From the NCBI GenBank assembly GCA_963775445.1, contig CAVZIT010000006.1, positions 1 to 64,000 of the forward strand: 64,000 nt of DNA. The letters run 5' to 3'. The notes beneath the pieces are model-generated. The model was not told the origin of the DNA, did not search any database, and saw nothing but the letters and a program-made list of their open reading frames with translations. The position numbers and the translations under genes were made by a program. This stretch comes from Dokdonella_A sp963775445 (GTDB lineage: Bacteria; Pseudomonadota; Gammaproteobacteria; Xanthomonadales; Rhodanobacteraceae). Each line of letters begins with the position of its first letter. The stretch's first letter is position 1. Below, piece after piece: positions 27,603 through 36,955 of this stretch.

Positions 27603-28556
27603 TCAGCGTCCGGGCAGGTAGTCGAGCGGATCGACCGGCTTTCCATTCTTGCGGATTTCAAAATGCAACGCATTGCGGCTGGCATTGGTCGCTCCCATTT
27701 CCGCGATGACCTGCCCGCGTGCGATGTGGGCGCCTTCCTGCACCAGGCGCTTGCTGTTGTGCCCGTAGGCGGAGAGATACGTGGCATCGTGCTTGATGAT
27801 GATCAACTCGCCGTAACCGATGAGCCCGTTGCCGCTGTAGACCACGGTCCCGGCCGCCGCTGCCCTGATCGGATCACCGCGATTACCGGCGATATCGATC
27901 CCCTGCTGCGTCGGATCGTGGGCCGCATATTTGCCGACCAGTGGTCCCTTGGCTGGCCAGTCCCACGCGATGCCGCCGGCGGTGTTGGCGCTGCCAGACG
28001 CATCGGCACCGCCCCGTGTGCCAGTTACATCCGCTGCGACAGTCGGCGCGCCATGTACGTCAATCGGCGCCGGGGCCGCGGTTCGGGTCGAGGCCGGCGA
28101 TGCCGGCACGGCCTGGACGACCTTCGCGGGTGCTGTCTTGACGTTCTCGAACAGGCCGGGCGGCAAGACTTCTGGCGACGCCACGGCAGCAGTCGCGCCG
28201 CGACGATTTTCAGTCGCCGGTCGCAGTGCCCCGCGCCGCGGTGGACTCAGGCGCAACAACTGCCCGACGTAGATCGTGTACGGAGCCCCGATGTCATTCC
28301 AGGCGGCCAGGTCCTTGAAGTCGAGCCCCTTGCGGAAGGCGATGCTGTACATCGTGTCACCACGTATCACCCGGTATTCACCGCTTGAAGTCGCCCTTCC
28401 GCGACGCGTTACTTCGGGTCGAGCGATCGCCCGCGAACCGGAGTTGGCGCTTCCGTCCACGACCGGCGCAGGACCGGTCGACGCGCAACCGGCCGCGATC
28501 GCGACCAGGACGAGAACCGCGAATCTGGATGAAGTGCCAAATATTTTTCCTTTCAC
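27603..28556 (-). CDS. nlpD: Murein hydrolase activator lipoprotein NlpD (LysM + degenerate M23)
   Basis: Outer-membrane lipoprotein that activates cell-division amidases. The 317-residue protein has a signal peptide with lipobox ending AAGC (Cys24), a LysM domain (about 60-105, YRVIRGDTMYSIAFRKGLD) and a C-terminal M23/LytM domain (about 205-312). In the M23 domain the first zinc-binding His position is Gln (QQGIDIAG), while the later LHFEIR is kept; such loss is the mark of non-catalytic activators of the EnvC/NlpD type. It sits in the pcm-yqaA-nlpD-rpoS block. Confidence 0.93.
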   Translation of the reverse strand: MKGKIFGTSSRFAVLVLVAIAAGCASTGPAPVVDGSANSGSRAIARPEVTRRGRATSSGEYRVIRGDTMYSIAFRKGLDFKDLAAWNDIGAPYTIYVGQLLRLSPPRRGALRPATENRRGATAAVASPEVLPPGLFENVKTAPAKVVQAVPASPASTRTAAPAPIDVHGAPTVAADVTGTRGGADASGSANTAGGIAWDWPAKGPLVGKYAAHDPTQQGIDIAGNRGDPIRAAAAGTVVYSGNGLIGYGELIIIKHDATYLSAYGHNSKRLVQEGAHIARGQVIAEMGATNASRNALHFEIRKNGKPVDPLDYLPGR

Positions 28557-28565
28557 AGCAGCCTG

Positions 28566-29171
28566 TTATCGGAAGAATTTGAAGTAAATTACCAAAATAA
28601 CAACGAGCGCCACAAGCGCCCATCCGATCCATTCGATCCAGCGATGCAGGAGTTCCTCGGCGCGCTTGCCGAACAGGCGGATGAGGCCGGCAAGGATGAA
28701 TACGCGCTTGCCCCGCCCGACGGCCATGCTGGCGACGAACGCGAACAACGGGACGCCGACGATGCCGGACGCCCAGGTGAAAATCTTGAGCGGCACGGGA
28801 GTGAACCCTGCCAGGACCAGCACCCAGAATGCAGTCCAGGGATGCAGCGCGACGTCCTGTTCCAGCTGGCCAACCAGCGCATCGATATGCGGCAGCCAGC
28901 CGAGATCCGCCAAGACGGGGCGCATCAGATCGAAGGCGTAATGTCCGAGTGCGTAGCCAACCAGCGCACCGAGCAACGAAAAGCCGAGGCTGATCGCGGC
29001 GAAACGTGCCCAGCGCCGTGGTTGCGCCAGCACCATCGGTGCCAGCAGCACTTCGGGAGCAATCGGGAAAATGAACGCTTCAACGAAACTCAGTCCCGCC
29101 AGATACCAGGGTGCGCGCGGATATGCGGCCCAGGCAAGAGCGCGCTCGTAAAGAGGTTTGAAGAGCTTCAT
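28566..29171 (-). CDS. yqaA: DedA/SNARE-associated family membrane protein YqaA
   Basis: Inner-membrane protein of about 201 residues with four or five hydrophobic helices. The DedA-type amphipathic segments include FVEAFIFPIAPEVLLAPMVL and the FTPVPLKIFTWASG motif, the conserved Pro/Arg-region loop of this family. DedA proteins are thought to act in lipid or proton-coupled transport. I chose ATG 29171 because homology begins at MKLFKPLYERAL; a GTG at 29225 overlapping the pcm stop is possible. Ten bp separate it from nlpD. Insertion between pcm and nlpD is usual in Lysobacterales. Confidence 0.88.
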   Translation of the reverse strand: MKLFKPLYERALAWAAYPRAPWYLAGLSFVEAFIFPIAPEVLLAPMVLAQPRRWARFAAISLGFSLLGALVGYALGHYAFDLMRPVLADLGWLPHIDALVGQLEQDVALHPWTAFWVLVLAGFTPVPLKIFTWASGIVGVPLFAFVASMAVGRGKRVFILAGLIRLFGKRAEELLHRWIEWIGWALVALVVILVIYFKFFR

Positions 29172-29214
29172 CGACGCACGCGGCGAGTCCGGTGCATTCG
29201 GCACCACGACCCTT

Positions 29215-29892
29215 TCATTCCACACCGCCGAGCAGGGGTACGAAGCTGACAGCGCCGAGTGATTCCTCGACCCAGTCCTCGTCGCCTTTGCGGATTCGCA
29301 GCAGTCGCTGCTGCCCCGGCAGTCCGACGGGCGCCACCAGACAGCCCTCGGGCCGAAGCTGATCGAGCAGCGCGTGCTCGGTTTCGGTGCCCGCAGCGGT
29401 CACGATGATTGCATCGAAAGGCGCCTCGTCGGGCCAGCCGAGGCGACCATCGTCGTGCCGCGAGCGCACGTTGTCGATGCCGATGCGGCGCAAGCGGCGC
29501 CGTGCGTTGCGCAACAGCACATCGATGCGCTCGACGGTGTAAACCTGATCGACCAGCATCGCGAGCACCGCGCATTGGTAACCCGAGCCGGTCCCGATTT
29601 CGAGCACCCGTTCGGGCATGCGCGACTCGATCAGCGCCTCGGTCATGCGCGCGACCACCCAGGGTTGCGAAATCGTCTGTCCCTGCCCGATCGGAAGCGC
29701 GGTGTCCTCGTAGCCGCGCGACGCGTAGGCCTCGTCGATGAAAAGATGTCGCGGCAACTGGCGCATGACGTCGAGCACGCGGCGGTCGCGGATACCTTCG
29801 GCGGCGAGACGCTCGATCAGCCGATCGCGCGCACGCTGGGAGGTCATACCCAGTCCGCGCGCGTTGGCACCAAGTCGTGACAGACCACTCAT
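29215..29892 (-). CDS. pcm: Protein-L-isoaspartate O-methyltransferase Pcm
   Basis: Repairs isoaspartyl damage in ageing proteins by SAM-dependent methylation. The 225-residue protein has the N-terminal LPRHLFIDEAYASRGYEDTALPIGQGQTISQP region of substrate contact, the SAM motif VLEIGTGSGYQ and the post-motif FDAIIVTAAGTE. It is between surE and yqaA, the standard arrangement tied to stationary-phase survival. Confidence 0.94.
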   Translation of the reverse strand: MSGLSRLGANARGLGMTSQRARDRLIERLAAEGIRDRRVLDVMRQLPRHLFIDEAYASRGYEDTALPIGQGQTISQPWVVARMTEALIESRMPERVLEIGTGSGYQCAVLAMLVDQVYTVERIDVLLRNARRRLRRIGIDNVRSRHDDGRLGWPDEAPFDAIIVTAAGTETEHALLDQLRPEGCLVAPVGLPGQQRLLRIRKGDEDWVEESLGAVSFVPLLGGVE

Positions 29893-29923
29893 CGACTCGG
29901 GCCCGAAAAAACGAGTCGCCAGC

Positions 29924-30700
29924 TCATGCCGTCCCGTCGCGACTTTCTTGCAGCGAGCGCACCCAGCCGCTGACTTTCTCCAGCGCCTGGAAGCGGGTCA
30001 GGTCGACATGGATCGGCGTGATCGAGACCTCGCCCGCGCGCACCGCCTGGAAATCCGTACCCGGGCCATCGTCCTCTACCTCGCCCGGCGGCCCGATCCA
30101 GTAGATCGGTCTGCCGCGAGGATCGGCATCCACCACGCAGGGCGCGGATCGATGGCGTCGCCCGAGCCGCGTTACCGCCAAACCGCGCATTTCGGACCAC
30201 GGCCGATCCGGCACATTGACGTTGAGGATGGTATCGGCAGGCAGTGGATCGATGAGCAGGCGCCGCATCAGCAACAGCACGGCCTCGGCGGCGCTGTCGT
30301 AATGGACACCCTTGTGATCGATGCTGGCCAGCGAAACCGCGATCGCGGGAAGGCCGAGGAACCGCCCTTCCATCGCCGCCGAAACCGTTCCGGAATAGAT
30401 GACGTCGTCGCCGAGATTGGCCGAGTTGTTGATGCCGGAAACGACGATGTCGGGTTCGTGATCGAGCAACCCCGAAAGCGCCAGATGCACGCAATCGGTT
30501 GGCGTGCCGGCCACGCGATAGCGTCCGTTCGTCTGGCGCACGACGCGGATCGGTTGGTCCAGGGTGAGCGAATTGCTGGCGCCGGAACGATCGCGGTCCG
30601 GCGCGACCACGGTTACTTCGCCCACTTCGGCGAGGCGCCGTGCAAGGACGTCGATGCCGGGCGCATCCACGCCATCGTCGTTGCTGATCAGTACCCGCAT
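29924..30700 (-). CDS. surE: 5'/3'-nucleotidase SurE
   Basis: Metal-dependent nucleoside monophosphate phosphatase of 258 residues. It starts MRVLISNDDGVDAPGI, where the NDDG acidic residues bind the metal. VSGINNSANLGDDVIYSGTV and GLPAIAVSL follow in the usual order. The start at ATG 30700 is fixed by that motif; the longer frame to 30802 has no homology. It heads the surE-pcm-yqaA-nlpD-rpoS run, 31 bp before pcm. Confidence 0.95.
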   Translation of the reverse strand: MRVLISNDDGVDAPGIDVLARRLAEVGEVTVVAPDRDRSGASNSLTLDQPIRVVRQTNGRYRVAGTPTDCVHLALSGLLDHEPDIVVSGINNSANLGDDVIYSGTVSAAMEGRFLGLPAIAVSLASIDHKGVHYDSAAEAVLLLMRRLLIDPLPADTILNVNVPDRPWSEMRGLAVTRLGRRHRSAPCVVDADPRGRPIYWIGPPGEVEDDGPGTDFQAVRAGEVSITPIHVDLTRFQALEKVSGWVRSLQESRDGTA

Positions 30701-31005
30701 GCGGCTCCCGATATGCGCACTGGAGACCATCCTGTCGTTGTCTCCAAATGGACATCCATCCCGTAATGCGACCTCTGAGTAATGGCTGCCGCGCGGCGGC
30801 AAGTGCTGGTTGGGCAGGTGTGCCGACTTGCGTGTGCTGCGCGGAAACAGAACTTGTCCGGCGCGGATCCGTGAATGCGCGCGCGAAACGCATCAACCTG
30901 CGCGTCCGCTCTTGCAACCTGATCGAATGATACCGGATTCGTCCCGGCGGCTGCGCCGGGCGTGCCCTGCAAAGGACATTTCCGGCTTCCTGCTAGTCTT
31001 GGTGC
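30701..31005. other. Divergent intergenic region between surE and the Smr gene
   Basis: About 305 bp that must hold the promoters of two divergent units. I find no clear -35/-10 pair, repeat or small gene. Confidence 0.4.
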
Positions 31006-31557
31006 ATGCCGCGACGCGCCCACATCGACGAGGAAGATCTGCGCCTGTTCCGCGAGGCCATCGGCACGGTGCGTCCGCTCGGCCGTGGCAGCGCCAATGC
31101 AGCCGAACCCGCGCCGACCGCAACAAGCACCGAACCGGAGCAGTTTCTCAAGGATGAGGCGAACGTCGCGGGCGAACTGCTCGACCATGCGCTGGACCCT
31201 GCTGCGACCGAACTCGGCGACGAAATCCTCTACCTCAGGAAGGACCAGTCGTCACGCTTGCTCAAGCGCCTGCGACGCGGACAGTTCAGCGTCCGCGCGG
31301 AAATCGACCTGCATCAGATGACGGAAGTCGTCGCGCGTGAAGCGATTCGTCGGTTCCTCGAAGAGTGCCGGCGCGAAGGCGAATTCTGCGTGCGCATAAT
31401 CCACGGCAAAGGCCTGCGCTCGAGGGCGCGCGGGCCGGTTCTCAAACGCCTGACGCAGTCGATGCTTTCACGCCGTCGCGATGTGCTCGCCTTCGCCTCG
31501 GCGCGTCCGGCCGAAGGCGGTACCGGCGCCGTGATCGTCTTGTTGCAACCGGATTGA
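31006..31557 (+). CDS. Smr-domain protein (SmrA-type nuclease family)
   Basis: A 183-residue protein with a charged N-terminal helical region and a C-terminal Smr (MutS2-related) domain carrying DLHQMT (101-106) and HGKG (133-136), the two conserved motifs of Smr endonucleases. Bacterial Smr proteins cleave RNA, including stalled-ribosome mRNA, or nick DNA. Stand-alone SmrA-like versions are poorly defined. It is transcribed alone, divergent from surE. Confidence 0.88.
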   Translation: MPRRAHIDEEDLRLFREAIGTVRPLGRGSANAAEPAPTATSTEPEQFLKDEANVAGELLDHALDPAATELGDEILYLRKDQSSRLLKRLRRGQFSVRAEIDLHQMTEVVAREAIRRFLEECRREGEFCVRIIHGKGLRSRARGPVLKRLTQSMLSRRRDVLAFASARPAEGGTGAVIVLLQPD

Positions 31558-31687
31558 TCCGCAGCGCATTCGAGGCGGCTCAAGCGCGCAAGCCACGCCC
31601 GCAAGCCGGTCGCCTGCGCGCCGGCGGGCCGCCGCATCGTCCCATCTTCCGCGAAACGCCGAATAACGATCGGCTCAATCGCAGCGT

Positions 31688-31903
31688 TCAGCGATTGACG
31701 CCAGTCTGTTCCTTGGTTCGCGTGGGATAATGAATCCACAGGACCGTGGCGCCCTTGATCTCGGCCCACTGATTCACTGCGGCAATCTTCCCGCTGTCGA
31801 GTTCCTGATCCTGCGGACCACCTCGCAGATTCGATGTACCCGTCGCGCAAGCGGACAGCGCGAGGACCATTCCAACCAACGCCATCGAAAGCAGAAGTTT
31901 CAT
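31688..31903 (-). CDS. Small predicted lipoprotein, 71 residues
   Basis: It has a signal sequence with lipobox LSAC (Cys19) and a mature part of about 53 residues (ATGTSNLRGG..., WAEIKGATVLWIHYPTRTK). Start ATG 31903 gives the normal short n-region; an in-frame start at 31918 adds five residues. I do not recognise the family. The AVNQWAEIKGATVLWIHYP segment suggests a compact beta hairpin fold. It sits alone between smr and truD. Confidence 0.7.
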   Translation of the reverse strand: MKLLLSMALVGMVLALSACATGTSNLRGGPQDQELDSGKIAAVNQWAEIKGATVLWIHYPTRTKEQTGVNR

Positions 31904-31986
31904 CGCGAAATCTCCCATCGTTCATTGCGCCCGTCGTGTTCGCGATTCGGCGCCAGAAACGCCGGTCGCAAAGGCAGTATAGACCC

Positions 31987-33037
31987 TCATTCGGCGGTTT
32001 CGCGCACCTCGTCAAGCGCGACCGGGGAAGCGCACAATTCCCGCAACATCGTGGTCGCAAAAGCACCCGATTCGAGGAAAAATCTCAGGATGACGTCATC
32101 CGGCGTCCATTCGCACGAGAGGTCCCGAATCAGGAGCCGCAGGCTTCGCCGCTGGTGCTCCAAGCCCTGCCTGGACAAGCCCAGCGGACAGTTCCGCATT
32201 CGCGGCGGCGACGCCTTGCTCGATGGCACGCACGACGGCCGTGCTGCGAAGCTCGCCCCGGCCCCAGAGCGGGCCGGTCGGGTGGATGTCGTGGCGGAGC
32301 AACCGGCTGGTCAGCGAGTCGCTCGGATCTTCCGGGCCGAACACCGATCGCGTGCCGGCGAGCATCCAGACCTCGCCGTCCAGCGCGTGGTGCCAGGTGC
32401 CTGCCGCCACGCGTTCGGCGAGGACCTGATTGAACAGTTGGGCCCGCGCCGCCGACAAGGCCATGCTGCGTAACGAGCGCGGCAGCCTTTTTCCGGCAAA
32501 AAATGCGCGCGCATTTGCGAGATTGCCCGCATCGCGCCCGAACCGCTGCTCGCCAAAGTAATTCGGCACGCCATGTGCGCCGATGACATCGATGCGACGC
32601 CTGGCCTGTTCCCTGTCGCCATCCACATCGCGAAGGCGGATACAGAACCGATTGCCCCGGTGCGCTCCGCGCTTGAGCTTGCGCTCATGGCGCGCGTGCG
32701 ACAACACGCGGACGCCGGATACTCCAAGCGCACTCCAGTCCGGATCGGCACGGCCAGGGAGATGAACCGAAAACGTTTGCCGGGTCAGCGCGCGGCGATC
32801 CTTGAGTCCGGCAAATCCGACCGCGAGCGGACCGACGCCGGCAAATGCGGCGAGGCGCCGCGCGAGCCACTCGGTATTGGTGTCCCGCTTCTCGATGCGC
32901 AGGAATACGTGTTCGCCATTTCCACACGGCTCGAACCCGAGTTCCTCGTCGACCTCGAAATCCTCGGCTGTCGCACGCAAGGCGCCGTGCAATACCGGTC
33001 CTCCGTGCGCGTACGGCAGTTCCGCCGCATCGCTCAC
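31987..33037 (-). CDS. truD: tRNA pseudouridine(13) synthase TruD, frameshifted near the 3' end
   Basis: Makes pseudouridine 13 in tRNA-Glu. From ATG 33037 (overlapping the ispF stop by ATGA) the first frame carries the catalytic-Asp segment GFAGLKDRRALTRQTFSVHLPG and the NYFGEQRFGR motif, up to NAELSAGLVQAGL. Homology then continues one base on (EHQRRSLRLLIRDLSCEW...), down to a stop at 31987. Dropping one G at about 32157-32165 would give a normal protein of about 349 residues. Read without correction the first frame stops at 32096 after 313 residues and loses the end of the insertion/core junction. Confidence 0.88.
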
Positions 33038-33540
33038 GTAGCCGGATCCGTCGCTGGCGCCCGCGCTTCACGCGAGCGCAGCAACACGATCGCCATCGCG
33101 GCGATGCCTTCCTCGCGGCCGGTGAAACCGAGACCTTCGCTGGTCGTTGCCTTGATCGCAATGTCTCCCAATGCACAACCGAGTGGCATGGCAAGGTTCA
33201 CGCGCATCGCATCGGCATGTGGAGCGATGGTCGGACGCTCGCAGATCACCGTGATGTCGGCATTGACCAACTCGTAGTCCACCTCCGCAATCAGCTCGGC
33301 GCAATGGCGCAGGAAGAGTCCGCTATCGGCGCCTTTCCAGCGCGGATCGGACGCCGGGAAGTGGCGACCTATATCGCCCGCCGCGATGGCGCCAAGCAGC
33401 GCATCACACAGTGCGTGAATCACGACATCGCCGTCCGAATGCGCAACGAGCCCATGATCGTGCGCAATACGCACGCCGCCAAGCACGACGTGATCGCCGG
33501 GACCGAATGCGTGGATGTCGAAGCCCTGGCCGATGCGCAT
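33034..33540 (-). CDS. ispF: 2-C-methyl-D-erythritol 2,4-cyclodiphosphate synthase IspF
   Basis: Fifth step of the MEP isoprenoid route, forming the cyclic diphosphate. The 168-residue protein has GFDIHAF (metal ligands D8, H10), AHSDGDVVIHALCDALLG and the TTSEGLGFTGREEGIAAMA C-terminal signature. The stop overlaps truD by 4 bp and ispD lies 45 bp upstream, giving an ispD-ispF pair. Confidence 0.96.
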   Translation of the reverse strand: MRIGQGFDIHAFGPGDHVVLGGVRIAHDHGLVAHSDGDVVIHALCDALLGAIAAGDIGRHFPASDPRWKGADSGLFLRHCAELIAEVDYELVNADITVICERPTIAPHADAMRVNLAMPLGCALGDIAIKATTSEGLGFTGREEGIAAMAIVLLRSREARAPATDPAT

Positions 33541-33585
33541 GAGAAAGTCCGGTAGCTGGTGTCGAAGGCGGAGCGCGGGCCGCAG

Positions 33586-34305
33586 TCAGGTTCGAATCTG
33601 CCGGGCCGAGCCGCTTACATTCAAAAGATGCGCAACCAGCGCAAAATCCGATGGTGTCGTGACCTTGATATTGTCTTCGGCGCCTTCCACCAGCAACGGT
33701 CGATGGCCCGCGTGCTCCATCGCCATCGACTCATCGGACGCCGCAACGCCCCCTGCGCGCAGGCGCTGAAGCGCGGCTGAAAGTTCGCCACGGCGGAACA
33801 TCTGCGGAGTCAGTGCGCGCCAGCGCGTTTCGCGCGTTTCGGTCGTCAGCACCGCGCCACTGGCGTCGGCGCGCTTGAGGGTATCGCGCACCGGTGCTGC
33901 AAGCAGTGCCCCGCCAGCGGGTATGCCGAGATCGATCAGACGATCGATATCCTCGGCACGAACACAGGGCCGCACGGCATCGTGGATCAACACGAAGCAC
34001 TCGGTACCCACGGACTGCGGCAACGCATCCAGTCCGGCCAGCACCGAGTCGGCGCGCGATTGCCCCCCGACCGCCGTCAGCACGGGCTTGCCGGCAATCG
34101 CCTCGACAACGCGCCAGCGCGAATCGTCCGCGGCCAGCACGACGACAATCCCTGCGACGCGCGGATGGGCGGCCAGCGCATCCAGCGTCCAGCGCAGCAA
34201 CGGTTTGCCTGCGAGCTCCAGATACTGCTTTGGCCATGCGCCACCGAATCGAAGGCCGCGACCCGCGGCCGGAACCACGCACCAGAGTTGCTCAATGATG
34301 GCCAT
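33586..34305 (-). CDS. ispD: 2-C-methyl-D-erythritol 4-phosphate cytidylyltransferase IspD
   Basis: Transfers CMP to methylerythritol phosphate in the MEP route. The 239-residue protein has the nucleotide-binding VVPAAGRGLRFGGAWPKQY loop, VLIHDAVRPCV, and the C-terminal EGAEDNIKVTTPSDFALV. The start at 34305 overlaps ftsB by 14 bp, a usual ftsB-ispD pairing. Confidence 0.96.
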   Translation of the reverse strand: MAIIEQLWCVVPAAGRGLRFGGAWPKQYLELAGKPLLRWTLDALAAHPRVAGIVVVLAADDSRWRVVEAIAGKPVLTAVGGQSRADSVLAGLDALPQSVGTECFVLIHDAVRPCVRAEDIDRLIDLGIPAGGALLAAPVRDTLKRADASGAVLTTETRETRWRALTPQMFRRGELSAALQRLRAGGVAASDESMAMEHAGHRPLLVEGAEDNIKVTTPSDFALVAHLLNVSGSARQIRT

Positions 34306-34603
34306 CGTTGTCCTTGGGTGGTTTCGGTGCGGGCTCTACCACCTGGTAGAACGTCTCGCCAGGCTTGACCAGTCCGAGTTCGGATCGGGCGCGCTCCTCG
34401 ACCGCCTCGTCGCCGTGCTTGAGATCTTCGACTTCGGCAGACAGCGCTTCGTTGCGGGTGCGCAGCTTTTCGTTCTCCGCCTTCTGGTTGGCGACACTCT
34501 CGCGCAATCGCCACATGTCGCCGAGTCCACCGTGGCCGGTCCACAGTTTGACCTGCAGGGCTATCAGCAGGATCAGCAGGATCAGCGCAGCGTAGCGCAA
34601 CAC
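34292..34603 (-). CDS. ftsB: Cell division protein FtsB
   Basis: Bitopic divisome protein of about 103 residues. A membrane helix (about 4-20, YAALILLILLIALQVKLW) precedes a coiled coil (about 33-65, LRESVANQKAENEKLRTRNEALSAEVEDLK) and the FtsB-typical LVKPGETFYQVVEP motif. The start is GTG 34603 (TTG next codon possible); the frame upstream lies inside eno. Its place between eno and ispD is the standard one. Confidence 0.92.
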   Translation of the reverse strand: MLRYAALILLILLIALQVKLWTGHGGLGDMWRLRESVANQKAENEKLRTRNEALSAEVEDLKHGDEAVEERARSELGLVKPGETFYQVVEPAPKPPKDNDGHH

Positions 34604-34616
34604 GGCGAAGCAACGT

Positions 34617-35930
34617 TCAGCGGCCGAAGTTCGGCAGATTGGGAAATGCCGCACGCCCGGCGTAGCGCGCATCCGCACCGAGCTCTTCTTCGATGCGCAG
34701 AAGCTGGTTGTACTTGGCCACGCGGTCGCTGCGGCACAGCGAGCCGGTCTTGATCTGCGTCGCAGTGGTCGCGACGGCGAGATCGGCGATCGTGGTGTCT
34801 TCTGTCTCACCCGAACGATGCGAAATCACTGCGGCGTAACGCGCCGCATCGGCCATCGCAATCGTTTCCAGCGTTTCGCTGAGTGTGCCGATCTGGTTGA
34901 GCTTGATCAGGATCGCGTTGGCGATGTGGTTGTCGATACCGGTGCGGAAGATTGCAGGATTGGTCACGAAATTGTCGTCGCCGACGAGCTGGATCCTGTC
35001 CCCCAGATCTTGCGTCAACTGCATCCAGCCGTCGCTGTCGCCCTCGGCCATGCCGTCCTCGATGCTGAGGATCGGATAGCGCTTCACCCAATCGGCGTAC
35101 AGGCCGATCATTTCCTGCGAATCTGCCCTCCGCCCTTCGCCTGACAAGTTGTAGATGCCGTCCTCGAAAAATTCGGAGGCGGCCGGATCCAGCGCGATCC
35201 AGATCTGCTTGCCAGGTGCGTAACCCGCCGCATCGATCGCTTCCAGGATCACCTCGATCGCCTCCTCGTGCGAGTGCAGAGCGGGTGCAAAGCCGCCTTC
35301 GTCACCGACCGAGGTCGAGAGCCCACGCTTTTTGAGTCGCGCCTTGAGCGCATGGAAGGTTTCGACGCCGGCGCGCAAGGCATCCGAGAACCGCTCGAAG
35401 CCGGCCGGCATCAGCATGAATTCCTGCATGTCCAGCGGATTGTCGGCGTGCACGCCACCGTTGATCACATTCATCATGGGAACCGGCAATGCCGGTTCGA
35501 AGGCCGTGAGCCGAGGGCTGAGGTTCGACAGGTAGCGCCATAACGGAATGCGTTGCGACTGCGCGACCGCGCGCGCATTCGCCAGCGAAACGCCGAGCAA
35601 TGCGTTGGCACCCAATCGGCTCTTGTTTGCGGTGCCGTCGAGCGCGATCAATTTCTGATCGAGTGCCGCCTGATCGCTCCCGTCGAATCCCTTGAGCGCC
35701 ATTGCGATCGGCCCATTGACGTTGGCCACTGCGTCGCGCACGCCCTTCCCGCCGTATCGCGCCATGTCGCCATCGCGCAGCTCGACCGCCTCGCGCGAAC
35801 CGGTCGATGCGCCGGATGGCACGATCGCGCGACCGAATGAGCCATCGCGCAATGTGACCTCAGCCTCAAGCGTGGGGTTGCCGCGCGAATCGAGTACTTC
35901 GCGTGCGTGGATTCGATCGATCTCGGTCAT
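34617..35930 (-). CDS. eno: Enolase
   Basis: Glycolytic 2-phosphoglycerate dehydratase, 437 residues, normal length. The motifs ARE-VLDSRGNPTLEAEV, GASTGSREAVELRD, GDEGGFAP, LSIEDGMAEGD, LVGDDNFVTN, IKLNQIGTLSET and SHRSGETEDT are all present, with Mg-binding Asp/Glu and catalytic Lys intact. ATG 35930 is preceded by GAAAGGGATC. It starts about 94 bp after kdsA. Confidence 0.97.
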   Translation of the reverse strand: MTEIDRIHAREVLDSRGNPTLEAEVTLRDGSFGRAIVPSGASTGSREAVELRDGDMARYGGKGVRDAVANVNGPIAMALKGFDGSDQAALDQKLIALDGTANKSRLGANALLGVSLANARAVAQSQRIPLWRYLSNLSPRLTAFEPALPVPMMNVINGGVHADNPLDMQEFMLMPAGFERFSDALRAGVETFHALKARLKKRGLSTSVGDEGGFAPALHSHEEAIEVILEAIDAAGYAPGKQIWIALDPAASEFFEDGIYNLSGEGRRADSQEMIGLYADWVKRYPILSIEDGMAEGDSDGWMQLTQDLGDRIQLVGDDNFVTNPAIFRTGIDNHIANAILIKLNQIGTLSETLETIAMADAARYAAVISHRSGETEDTTIADLAVATTATQIKTGSLCRSDRVAKYNQLLRIEEELGADARYAGRAAFPNLPNFGR

Positions 35931-36024
35931 GATCCCTTTCGCCTCGTCCTGCGCAATGGGCCAAGGCCCGTGAATTCCTGATGTCCTACGCCGACACTGG
36001 TGAAAAAGACGGCGCTCCCGCGTC

Positions 36025-36843
36025 TCATCGCAGCGATCTCTTCGCGACCATATCGAGTTCGACGAGGATTTCGAGGAGGCGCGCCATTTCCCCGAGCGGC
36101 CACGCATTGGGGCCGTCGCTGAGCGCATTGTCCGGATCGGGGTGGGTTTCCATGAAAAGTCCTGCGACACCCACCGCGACGGCCGCGCGGGCAAGCACGG
36201 GGACGAACTCGCGTTGGCCGCCCGATTTCGTGCCTTGTCCACCGGGCAGCTGCACCGAATGCGTCGCATCGAACACCACCGGGCAGCCGGTTTCGCGCAT
36301 CACCGCCAGTGAGCGCATGTCGGAAACCAGGTTGTTGTAACCGAAGCTCGCTCCACGCTCGCACACCAGGATGTCGGTGTTGCCCGTCGCGGTAGCTTTT
36401 GCGACCACGTGGCGCATGTCCCAAGGCGACAGGAACTGACCTTTCTTGATATTGATCGGTTTGCCGGCGCGCGCAACGTTCTGGATGAAATCGGTTTGCC
36501 GGCACAGGAACGCGGGCGTCTGCAAGACGTCGACGACGCTCGCCACTTCAGACAGCGGGGTGTATTCGTGCACGTCGGTCAGCACCGGCACGCCGATCTG
36601 GCGCTTGACCTCGGCAAGTATGCGCAAGCCTTCCTCGATGCCAGGCCCGCGATGGCCGGACACCGACGTGCGGTTGGCCTTGTCGAACGAGCTCTTGTAA
36701 ATGAATGGCACACCGCGCGCTTCGGTGATTTCGCGCAACTGGCCCGCCGTATCGAGTGCGAGCTGTTCGGATTCGATGACGCAGGGACCGGCGATCAGGA
36801 AAACCGGATGGTCGAGGCCGACCTCGAACCCGCACAGCCTCAT
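36025..36843 (-). CDS. kdsA: 3-deoxy-8-phosphooctulonate (KDO-8P) synthase
   Basis: Condenses arabinose-5-phosphate with PEP in the Kdo pathway for lipopolysaccharide. The 272-residue protein has IAGPCVIESEQ, YKSSFDKANRTS, RGPGIEEGLRIL, INIKKGQFLSPWDM and FDATHSVQLPGG. It shares the pyrG-kdsA-eno arrangement with other gammaproteobacteria. The first codons follow about 110 bp after pyrG. Confidence 0.97.
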   Translation of the reverse strand: MRLCGFEVGLDHPVFLIAGPCVIESEQLALDTAGQLREITEARGVPFIYKSSFDKANRTSVSGHRGPGIEEGLRILAEVKRQIGVPVLTDVHEYTPLSEVASVVDVLQTPAFLCRQTDFIQNVARAGKPINIKKGQFLSPWDMRHVVAKATATGNTDILVCERGASFGYNNLVSDMRSLAVMRETGCPVVFDATHSVQLPGGQGTKSGGQREFVPVLARAAVAVGVAGLFMETHPDPDNALSDGPNAWPLGEMARLLEILVELDMVAKRSLR

Positions 36844-36955
36844 CGCGAAATCGCCATGTCACCCTTGTTCCTGCAGATACGCGCGCTAAGCGATCTTGTC
36901 CGGCGGTAATTGACCGGAGCGCTCACCGTAATGGCGCGAATACCCGTGCGATGTT

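Noticed and set aside
33588..33602. T-loop-like GGTTCGAATC suggesting a tRNA 3' half
   Set aside because: It is the coding sequence of the IspD C-terminus, and no acceptor or anticodon arms can be paired around it.
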